Source: a bacterium
GTDB lineage: Bacteria; SZUA-182; SZUA-191; JAJRXT01
Direction of reading: 5' to 3'
Assembly (NCBI GenBank): GCA_024277605.1
Contig: JAJRUU010000220.1
Location: 1 to 13,827 of the forward strand
DNA: 13,827 bases
The notes beneath the pieces were generated by a model that had not been told where the DNA came from, did not search any database, and saw nothing but the letters and a program-made list of their open reading frames with translations. Each line of letters begins with the position of its first letter. The first letter of the stretch is position 1. Shown here piece by piece: positions 5,851-11,355 of this stretch. The position numbers were made by a program, and so were the translations under genes.

Positions 5851-5892
5851 CTCACGGCGGAGACAGGGGTTCGATTCCCCTTGGGACTACCA
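5851..5892 (+). pseudogene. 3' half of tRNA-Glu (anticodon CTC)
   Basis: The segment reads as the 3' part of a bacterial tRNA-Glu: anticodon loop end CTCAC, anticodon-stem 3' strand GGCGG (5856-5860), variable AGAC, T arm AGGGG-TTCGATT-CCCCT, acceptor strand TGGGACT, discriminator A and encoded CCA (5890-5892). The CACGGCGG-x-(A)AC-AGGGGTTCGA block is characteristic of tRNA-Glu. The D arm and 5' anticodon stem are missing: bases before 5851 do not give CCGCC, and position 33 is C instead of the invariant U. A weak acceptor complement AGTCCC lies at 5837-5842. The natural terminator follows at once. This is the form left by integration into the 3' half of a tRNA gene, or by an internal deletion. 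tRNA-Glu identity is by eye. Confidence 0.75.
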
Positions 5893-5902
5893 AACTTAAA
5901 GG

Positions 5903-5923
5903 CCGGGGGTGTCCTGGTTTTTT
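5903..5923 (+). terminator. intrinsic terminator after tRNA-Glu remnant
   Basis: CCGGG (5903-5907) pairs with CCTGG (5913-5917, one G-U) around a five-base loop, followed by six T. Standing 10 bases after the CCA, it is most simply the original terminator of the tRNA-Glu gene, so the right-hand side would be native chromosome. Confidence 0.6.
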
Positions 5924-5942
5924 ATATTTAGGTGATATGAAC

Positions 5943-6482
5943 ATGAAAACGATTCTTCATAGAACAATCTTAAGTCTGGCGCTCGGCATAGCCTTTGTCG
6001 CCTCAGCCTCGCTATGTGAGGCAGCTACAATTGGTGTACCGTCATTGGGTAATTCCACCATTCAATCAGCTATTGACAATGCAGTAGATGGGGAGGATAC
6101 GGTTATAGTTAGTAGGGGTACATATACCGAAAATATAGATTTTAAGGGTAAAGAGATAACCGTCAAATCCAAATATGGCGCAGCAACTACTACTATTGAT
6201 GGTAATGCTTCGGGTAGTGTTGTGGTTTTCGAAAACAATGAGGTAGCCAGCTCGGTATTAAGTGGCTTTACAATTAGGAATGGACTAGCGAATGATGGGG
6301 GTGGTATTATTTGTGATGGTTCCTCGCCCACCATAGTTAATTGCCTTATAAGCAGTAATACTGCTGTGGCTAATGGTGGTGGAATATATTGTAGTAACTC
6401 CTCCCCAACAATTATAAACTGCACCATCAGCAGCAATAACGCCGATGGTGAGGGTGGTGGTGTTTGGGGTGATTCAAGCTAA
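5943..6482 (+). CDS. open segment 1: signal peptide and first beta-helix
   Basis: If translation ends at the first TAA, the product is 179 residues: a signal peptide with hydrophobic SLALGIAFVASASLCEA and cleavage near SLCEA-AT, then the start of a right-handed parallel beta-helix. Typical markers are TIQSAIDNAVDGEDTVIVSRGTY, SVLSGFTIRNG and repeated GGGI(I/Y)C..SSPTI.NC.ISSN rungs. Such folds occur in pectate-lyase-like surface proteins and adhesins; no catalytic residues can be assigned. The helix is cut in mid-rung by the stop after GVWGDSS, so this fragment alone is unlikely to fold fully. Confidence 0.6.
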   Translation: MKTILHRTILSLALGIAFVASASLCEAATIGVPSLGNSTIQSAIDNAVDGEDTVIVSRGTYTENIDFKGKEITVKSKYGAATTTIDGNASGSVVVFENNEVASSVLSGFTIRNGLANDGGGIICDGSSPTIVNCLISSNTAVANGGGIYCSNSSPTIINCTISSNNADGEGGGVWGDSS

Positions 6483-6728
6483 TCCATAACCGTAGTCAAT
6501 AGCATTATTTGGGATAATACCGCCACAACCGACAACGAAATTTCCGGTACTGGCATTACCGCCAGCTATTCCGATATAGATCGGGATGGGTATGAGGGTA
6601 GTAATGGCAACATCAGAACAGATCCTCTGTTTGTTGGTAGTGGTGATTATCACCTACAGGCTAATTCACCCTGTATCGATACTGGCACAGACGATACAGG
6701 AACTTACCCCAATCTGCCTACTTCCGAC

Positions 6729-7358
6729 ATGGACGGGGAACCTCGCCCATCAGGCACAACCTATGATATGGGAGCCGATGAATACGTTTGCACAGATGTG
6801 GATGGGGATGATTACGCTGTAGATGGTGGTATGTGCGGTCCTGTAGACTGCGATGATAATGATAACACTGTTTATCCCAGTGCCACTGAACTATGTGATG
6901 GTAAGGACAATGACTGCGATCCAGCCACTGACGATGGTACTGACGAGACGTGGTTTGGTGATGCCTGCGATGGCGCTGATACAGACCTATGTCTAGAAGG
7001 TAATTATATCTGCTCTGATAGTGCTCAGGCTTGTAATGATTACAGTGGAAATGATTTAGAGGTATGCGACGGAGTGGATAATAATTGTGATAACCGTAGA
7101 GACGAAGGCTGTGATGAAGATGATGATGAATTGCCAGATGATTGGGAGTACGAATTTTTTGATAACTTAGATGAAGATTCGGATGGCAATCCTGATCGGG
7201 ATGCGTATACCAACCTGCAGGAATATGAGCGAGAGTGTGACCCAACTTTTACTGCAATTACCATTAATGTGCCCGGTGGATATAGCACCATCCAGGGGGC
7301 TATTAACAATGCATTCTGTGGGGACTTAATTTTGGTGGCCCCAGGCACTTATACCTAA
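6729..7358 (+). CDS. open segment 2: MopE-type metal-binding repeats
   Basis: The frame is open from 6483, without a start codon until ATG 6729, and no ribosome binding site is seen there, so independent expression is doubtful. It encodes DGEPRPSGTTYDMGADEYV (end of module 1), then acidic Cys-rich repeats of the MopE putative metal-binding type: DVDGDDYAVDGG, DCDDND..VYPSATELCDG.DNDCD, LEVCDGVDNNCDNRRDEGC. The TSP3/EF-like stretch DEDDDELPDDWE...NLDEDSDGNPDRDAYTNLQEYE comes next, then GGYSTIQGAINNA, the start of beta-helix 2, before the second TAA. Known: MopE motifs bind metal (MopE of Methylococcus binds copper) and TSP3 loops bind calcium. Confidence 0.55.
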   Translation: MDGEPRPSGTTYDMGADEYVCTDVDGDDYAVDGGMCGPVDCDDNDNTVYPSATELCDGKDNDCDPATDDGTDETWFGDACDGADTDLCLEGNYICSDSAQACNDYSGNDLEVCDGVDNNCDNRRDEGCDEDDDELPDDWEYEFFDNLDEDSDGNPDRDAYTNLQEYERECDPTFTAITINVPGGYSTIQGAINNAFCGDLILVAPGTYT

Positions 7359-8291
7359 AATATTTTTTTTAGTGGTGAAGCAATTACAGTAGCGGCAACC
7401 GGGCCGGGTACCATCATCGATGGCGATGGATGGGATTCTGTCGTTAGATTTGAATCAGGAGAAAATGAATATACGGTGTTGAGTGGATTTGTAATTAGAA
7501 ACGGTGGCAATACTCTTTATGGTACTGGCGGTGGAATAGATATATTTGAATCATCGCCCACCATTATTAATAATATCATCACTGATAATATTGCGGATGT
7601 AGGCGGAGGAATCTCCTGCGACGCTTGCTCATCCATAATTATGAACAACACCATCACCGATAATACGGCAACTTCAGGCGGCGGGATCTATTGTATTAAC
7701 ACCAACTCCCCCTATGTTGCCAACACTATCCTGTGGAACAATGGAGATGAAATTTACTCAGATACCGCAACTATAACCGTTGAGCATTCAAATATCGAGG
7801 GTAACTACCCCGGCACGGGTAACATTGATGCCGATCCGCTGTTTGTGGATGCAGCGAATGCCGACTATCACCTGCAGACTGGCTCCCCCTGCATTGACAG
7901 CGGGGTATACACCGGCGCTGTGGTAAATGATATTGACGGGAATACCCGTCCCCAAGGGTTAATTTATGATATTGGGGCTTATGAATATGTCGCCACAGAT
8001 GAAGATGCTGCTCCCGGTACAGGCGACAGTAACCATAAGGAAGGCGCCAGCGGCTCTGGCTGTTTTATCGCCACCGCGGTATATGGCACGCCAATGGCGC
8101 ACGAGGTGCGTGTATTATGCAGTTTCCGCGATACATATTTATTGCCCAACGCAGTGGGGCAAAAGCTGGTTTCCCTGTATTATAAATACAGCCCGCCGCT
8201 TGCCGACTATATTAAGGACAAGCCCTACTTAAAGGCTGGAGTGCGAGTTATGCTAAAGCCGTTAATCTGGCTTATAGAAAAAATTCGATAA
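7359..8291 (+). CDS. open segment 3: second beta-helix and CFI-box-CTERM
   Basis: The segment directly after the second TAA carries NIFFSGEAITVAATGPGTIIDGDG, VLSGFVIRNGG and GGG(I)..SSPTIINNIITDN rungs, then DPLFVDAANADYHLQTGSPCIDSG and IGAYEYV. The end is the CFI-box: CFIATAVYGTPMAHEVRVL, FRDTYLLPNAVGQ, YYKYSPPLADYI, followed by a hydrophobic, basic tail. This C-terminal domain is shared by many exported proteins of Desulfobacterota-like bacteria and is presumed to be an anchoring or sorting signal. The first in-frame start-type codon is GTG 7476, inside a conserved rung and without a ribosome binding site, so it is not a credible start. Confidence 0.55.
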   Translation, partial: NIFFSGEAITVAATGPGTIIDGDGWDSVVRFESGENEYTVLSGFVIRNGGNTLYGTGGGIDIFESSPTIINNIITDNIADVGGGISCDACSSIIMNNTITDNTATSGGGIYCINTNSPYVANTILWNNGDEIYSDTATITVEHSNIEGNYPGTGNIDADPLFVDAANADYHLQTGSPCIDSGVYTGAVVNDIDGNTRPQGLIYDIGAYEYVATDEDAAPGTGDSNHKEGASGSGCFIATAVYGTPMAHEVRVLCSFRDTYLLPNAVGQKLVSLYYKYSPPLADYIKDKPYLKAGVRVMLKPLIWLIEKIR

Positions 8292-8363
8292 ATAACTAAA
8301 ATGGTGTTGCTTTATTCATTGAGAGCTGTTAAGATGCCTTTCACTAAGCGATTGAATGCCTAA

Positions 8364-8780
8364 ATGATATTAATAAGCAAGCAATTGCTTGACCGGATTC
8401 ACGAGCATGCAGCGGCTGTTTACCCGGATGAGTGTTGTGGAATACTTGTAGGGACGGGTGATAATGAAAAGCGGATATACCGTTTTCATAAAGTCGGCAA
8501 TATTAATAAACAAAGGCTGCACGAGCGATATGAGATTGATGCCCTCGAGCACTATAAAATAGATAAACAAGCCAGGGGAAAAGGGTTGTCTGTTGTCGGG
8601 TTTTACCACTCTCATCCTGACTTTCCGCCCTGCCCTTCCGAATTTGATACAAAGAGTGCCTGGCCTGATTATTCATATATAATCATTTCAGTAGATAAGG
8701 CCGGAAACATTCAGACAAAATCATGGGCGCTGGCTGATCAGGAACAACGCTTCGTGGCTGAAGAATTACGATACGTATAA
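8364..8780 (+). CDS. M67-family JAMM/MPN metallopeptidase
   Basis: A 138-residue Mov34/MPN-type protein. The zinc-binding JAMM motif is complete: Glu23 in PDECCGILVG, then H82-S-H84-P and Asp95 in HSHPDFPPCPSEFD, giving HxH-x10-D with Ser92. Bacterial stand-alone JAMM proteins cleave a peptide or isopeptide next to a C-terminal Gly-Gly, often on ubiquitin-like sulfur carriers in cysteine or cofactor synthesis. No sulfur-carrier gene is visible nearby, so the substrate is open. The start ATG 8364 directly follows a TAA of a nine-codon frame and has no clear Shine-Dalgarno. The CBS gene follows 18 bases after its stop. Confidence 0.88.
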   Translation: MILISKQLLDRIHEHAAAVYPDECCGILVGTGDNEKRIYRFHKVGNINKQRLHERYEIDALEHYKIDKQARGKGLSVVGFYHSHPDFPPCPSEFDTKSAWPDYSYIIISVDKAGNIQTKSWALADQEQRFVAEELRYV

Positions 8781-8798
8781 AGGAAACGGCAAAGATAA

Positions 8799-9248
8799 AT
8801 GCAAGCTAAAGACATTATGACCCAAAAGGTGTTTACCGTGACTGCGGATATGCCCATTAAAGAACTGGCGGAGTTTTTACTTGATCACAAAATTAGCGGT
8901 GCGCCGGTGGTGGATGAGCAGGGCCGCTACCTGGGCTTGATTACCGAAAAAGAACTTATTGAACAAAATAAAAGGTTGCATATTCCTACGGTAGTAACTA
9001 TAATGGAGGCTGTAATTTATTTGGAAAGTCCCAAGCATTTCGAGCAAGAGCTAAAAGAAATTTCGGCTACCCGGGTGGGAGATTTATATTTAAAAGAAGT
9101 GTCTACTATAAGTGAGGATACCGAGCTGGAAGATATTGCCACCTTGATGAGTGAATGCGGCAGCGAATTGTTGCCGGTAATGCAGGATAATCAGTTAGTG
9201 GGTATAGTTGGTAAAGCCGATATGGTACGCGCTATTGCCAAACAATAG
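8799..9248 (+). CDS. two-CBS-domain protein
   Basis: A 149-residue protein made of a CBS pair. CBS 1 (about 1-60) has AKDIMTQKVFTVTADMPIKELAEFLLDHKISGAPVVDEQGRYLGLITEKEL; CBS 2 (about 92-149) has RVGDLYLKEVSTISEDTELEDIATLMSECGSELLPVMQDNQLVGIVGKADMVRAI. An intervening helix-rich part sits between them. Such stand-alone pairs bind adenosine nucleotides and report energy state or regulate partners. No effector domain is attached. It shares a likely transcript with the JAMM gene; AGGA at 8781-8784 is a distant ribosome binding site (14 bases). The partner is unknown. Confidence 0.88.
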   Translation: MQAKDIMTQKVFTVTADMPIKELAEFLLDHKISGAPVVDEQGRYLGLITEKELIEQNKRLHIPTVVTIMEAVIYLESPKHFEQELKEISATRVGDLYLKEVSTISEDTELEDIATLMSECGSELLPVMQDNQLVGIVGKADMVRAIAKQ

Positions 9249-9277
9249 ATTAGCAAAACGATATTTAGGGTGCCTTG

Positions 9278-9300
9278 AAAAAGGGGACCTGTCCCCTTTA
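9278..9300. repeat. REP-like palindrome (9-bp stem)
   Basis: AAAGGGGAC (9280-9288) and GTCCCCTTT (9291-9299) form a perfect stem with a two-base centre, preceded by two more A. The core matches the palindrome at 2153-2177 in pattern (A-run, GGG, AC, CCC, T-run). It lies between the CBS gene and hflK and could also terminate the CBS transcript. Confidence 0.55.
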
Positions 9301-9340
9301 GTTAAACCTTTAAGCTTATAAGCTGTCTGGACAAAAAAAC

Positions 9341-10063
9341 ATGGCTATATTTGATAAAGACAAAAAGGACAAAAATCAAAGCCCCTGGGACAAGCTTCCA
9401 AGTGGATCTGATTTTCCCAAGCTTCCGCAGATCAAGCTGCCTAATATAGGGGTAATCCTGCTGATATTTTCACTCCTCTGGCTGGTAAGCGGCGTCTTTG
9501 TGGTGGGGCCTGATGAGCAGGGGGTGGTAAGGCGCTTCGGCAAGTTGGTAAGATTGTCCGGGCCGGGCATAAGCTGGCATTTCCCTTCACCTATAGAAGA
9601 GGTGGATGTCCCCAAAATTACTGAGGTAAAGCGTATTGAAGTTGGCTTTCGCACCCGCGATCCGGGCCCACCGGCTATTTACCAACATGTGCAACAGGAA
9701 GCGCTTATGTTGACCAGCGATGAGAATATAATCAGTATAGAGTTCGTAGTGCAATATATGATAAAAGACGCCCCGGACTATCTGTTCAATGTGCGGGACG
9801 TAGATACTACGGTGCGCTCTGCCTCAGAGGCCGCCATGCGAGAGATAGTAGGCAAAACTAAGATGGACGAGGCATTAACCGTAGCCCAAGCTGTTATTCA
9901 GCAGGATGTCCGAGACTTACTACAGCACATACTGGATAGCTATGACGCCGGCGTAAAAGTAAACCTGGTGCAACTGCAAGATGTGAAGGTGCCGGATGAG
10001 GTAATTCACGCCTTTGAAGATGTGGTTAATGCCAAAAAGGATAAAAAAAGATTATTCAATTAA
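9341..10063 (+). CDS. hflK: HflK, product up to the in-frame TAA
   Basis: The 240-residue open part of HflK: a Pro/Lys-rich cytoplasmic start (DKDKKDKNQSPWDKLP), a membrane segment about 36-55, then the SPFH/prohibitin domain starting VVGPDEQGVVRRFGKLV..SGPGISWHFPSPIE and ending LVQLQDVKVPDEVIHAFEDVVNAKKDKKRLFN. HflK with HflC forms a large membrane cage that surrounds and modulates the FtsH protease. The TAA at 10061-10063 falls just where the C-terminal coiled coil should begin, so this product would lack the region that shapes the cage. The ribosome binding site is weak. ATG 9341 is the only sensible start. Confidence 0.8.
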   Translation: MAIFDKDKKDKNQSPWDKLPSGSDFPKLPQIKLPNIGVILLIFSLLWLVSGVFVVGPDEQGVVRRFGKLVRLSGPGISWHFPSPIEEVDVPKITEVKRIEVGFRTRDPGPPAIYQHVQQEALMLTSDENIISIEFVVQYMIKDAPDYLFNVRDVDTTVRSASEAAMREIVGKTKMDEALTVAQAVIQQDVRDLLQHILDSYDAGVKVNLVQLQDVKVPDEVIHAFEDVVNAKKDKKRLFN

Positions 10064-10360
10064 GCACAAGGGTACCAGGAGGATTTAATACCTAAGGCCC
10101 GCGGTAAGGCGGCACAAATCATAAAACAGGCTGAAGCTTACCAGGACAAAAAGATTAAGCACGCTACGGGTGATACCAGAAAATTCCTTGAAATTCTCAG
10201 GGAATACCGCAAGGCCAAAAACATTACCAGAAAGCGGCTGTTTATTGAAACGATGGAGGAAATCCTGCCTTCAATGGAAAAGGTTATCGTGGATAAAGAT
10301 GTTAAAAGCGGGATATTGCCCTTATTGCAGCTAAAACCAGCTGGTAGCTCCGGCAAATAG
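10064..10360 (+). other. detached HflK C-terminal coding tail
   Basis: In frame with hflK, this encodes the C-terminal helical region: GKAAQIIKQAEAYQDKKI, FLEILREYRKAKNITRKRLFIETMEEIL and KVIVDKDVKSGILPLLQL, all recognisable HflK features. AGGAGG occurs at 10078-10083 but no start codon follows it at working distance; the first ATG is inside the conserved IETMEE block. It is therefore unlikely to be made on its own. Preservation of all 98 codons argues that the stop is recent or is bypassed. Confidence 0.65.
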
Positions 10361-10374
10361 GAACATGTACACTC

Positions 10375-11229
10375 ATGAATAGAAAAATATCCGTTATTCT
10401 TATTGTCTTATTCGCATTTATGTTTTCCGCCAATCTGGTTTTATTTACCGTGGATGAGCGGGCGCAGGTAGTAATCACCCGTTTCGGTAAACCCATAAAA
10501 GTAATTAGGGAACCGGGCCTGTACTTTAAAAGCCCCTTAGAACAAACTACTACATTTGATGATCGCCTGTTGGATTATGATTCAGAAGCAGCCAAGATTT
10601 ACACTAAGGACAAACAGCTGTTGGTAGTTAATAACTACTGCAAGTGGCGCATAATAGACGCACTATTATTTTTACAATCAGTGGCAGATGAACGTTCGGC
10701 ACAGACCCGCATAGACGATATCGTGTTCTCTGAACTAAGAGAGCGGTTGAAGCATTATAGTTTAACCAATGTGGTCTCCACCGACCGTGAATCAATAATG
10801 AAGGCGGTGACTGAGGCCAGCAAGAAAAAGGCCGCAAAATTAGGCATAGAAATAGTTGATGTGAGGATCAAGCGGGCTGATCTGCCGGAGGAGAACGCCA
10901 AGCATCTATATGGTGAAATGCGGGCTGAACGTGAAAAACAGGCAAAAAAATACCGCTCAGAGGGTGAAGAAGCGGCGGTTAAAATTCGAGCGACTACCGA
11001 TGAAGAAAAGGTGAATATTCTAGCTACCGCCTACCAGTTGGAACAGGAGATCAAGGGAAAAGGTGATGCCGAGGCCATCCGCATTTATGCCGAGGCCTAT
11101 CAGCAGGACCCTGAATTTTTCGCCTTTACCCGCTCCCTGGAGGCTTATAAAAAGACGCTGAAAACACAAACCACTTTTATTATCTCTCCCGACAGCGAAT
11201 TCCTGAAATATCTCCAGAAATCCCGCTAA
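10375..11229 (+). CDS. hflC: HflC, FtsH modulator subunit
   Basis: A 284-residue SPFH protein with an N-terminal membrane segment (about 5-25) and then VDERAQVVITRFGKPIKVIREPGLYFKSPLEQTTTFDDRLLDYD, the HflC pattern. It continues with RERLKHYSLTNVVSTDRESIM and the coiled-coil part EENAKHLYGEMRAEREKQAKKYRSEGEEAAVKIRA..DEEKVNILATAY. The C-terminal block EAYQQDPEFFAFTRSLEAYKKTL and ISPDSEFLKYL is also conserved. It lies outside the cytoplasm together with HflK around FtsH. It starts 14 bases after the end of the full hflK frame, as in the usual hflKC operon, and has no lesions. It ends in TAA-TAG, a double stop. Confidence 0.93.
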   Translation: MNRKISVILIVLFAFMFSANLVLFTVDERAQVVITRFGKPIKVIREPGLYFKSPLEQTTTFDDRLLDYDSEAAKIYTKDKQLLVVNNYCKWRIIDALLFLQSVADERSAQTRIDDIVFSELRERLKHYSLTNVVSTDRESIMKAVTEASKKKAAKLGIEIVDVRIKRADLPEENAKHLYGEMRAEREKQAKKYRSEGEEAAVKIRATTDEEKVNILATAYQLEQEIKGKGDAEAIRIYAEAYQQDPEFFAFTRSLEAYKKTLKTQTTFIISPDSEFLKYLQKSR

Positions 11230-11267
11230 TAGCAAGTTGCATTCAAACTGATACTAATTTCTCACTC

Positions 11268-11323
11268 GGGTAGGTCGGCCTTTGGGCCGACCAAAGAGCG
11301 GAGGGCTAAAGCCCTCCCTACCC
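11268..11323. repeat. cloverleaf-like compound palindrome
   Basis: Outer arms GGGTAGG (11268-11274) and CCTACCC (11317-11323) enclose two perfect hairpins: GGTCGGCC/GGCCGACC (11273-11292, loop TTTG) and GGAGGGCT/AGCCCTCC (11300-11317, loop AA). The nested design resembles REP/BIME units. There is no T-run, so simple termination is not its main feature. It lies between the convergent hflC and dGTPase-like genes. Confidence 0.65.
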
Positions 11324-11331
11324 TGGTAATT

Positions 11332-11355
11332 CATAGGGGAACTCGTTCCCCTATG
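11332..11355. terminator. 11-bp palindrome at convergent gene ends
   Basis: CATAGGGGAAC (11332-11342) and GTTCCCCTATG (11345-11355) are perfect reverse complements with a two-base centre. The right arm contains the stop codon of the minus-strand dGTPase-like gene. It may act as a stop for both converging transcripts or belong to the repeat cluster on its left; it lacks a clear T-run. Confidence 0.5.

Larger units (their letters stand above)
5943..8291 (+). pseudogene. secreted beta-helix / MopE / CFI-box-CTERM protein, interrupted by two TAA codons
   Basis: One frame runs 783 codons to TAA 8289-8291 but contains TAA at 6480-6482 (codon 180) and 7356-7358 (codon 472), with no frameshift. Architecture in order: signal peptide; beta-helix module 1 ending in a PLFV..YHLQ..SPCIDTG block; MopE-type metal-binding repeats (about 285-390); an acidic TSP3-like stretch; beta-helix module 2 with the same ending block; a Gly/Ser linker; CFI-box-CTERM (707-782). 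The second TAA replaces the Glu of TYTENI, which module 1 keeps as GAA in the same motif. GGTG at 5931-5934 favours ATG 5943 over ATG 5937. Sequence on both sides of each stop stays coherent, so either the gene died recently or the stops are read through. The domain calls are firmer than its functional state. Confidence 0.75.
9341..10360 (+). pseudogene. hflK: full hflK frame interrupted by one TAA (codon 241)
   Basis: Continuing the same frame past TAA 10061-10063 gives 98 more residues and a TAG at 10358-10360, for a total of 340 codons, a normal HflK length for this kind of bacterium. The join reads KDKKRLFN-[stop]-AQGYQEDLIPKARGKA, where HflK relatives have N-E-A, so TAA replaces an expected Glu codon (GAA to TAA, one base). 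No frameshift or second lesion is visible, and hflC behind it is intact. It may be a recent nonsense mutation, a consensus error, or readthrough. The gene identity is firm; its functional state is open. Confidence 0.75.

Noticed and set aside
5851..5923. A tmRNA 3' end followed by a GGGGGTG start (permuted tmRNA).
   Set aside because: The acceptor strand TGGGACT does not pair with GGGGGTG, there is no G-U Ala identity pair, and the sequence fits tRNA-Glu far better.
8334..8363. Nine-codon frame (MPFTKRLNA) whose TAA directly abuts the JAMM gene ATG, as a possible coupling leader.
   Set aside because: Too short to support, with no ribosome binding site.
10078..10090. AGGAGG inside the hflK tail as a restart site after the TAA.
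   Set aside because: No ATG, GTG or TTG at working distance; the bases are explained by the codons for Gln-Glu-Asp in the conserved protein.
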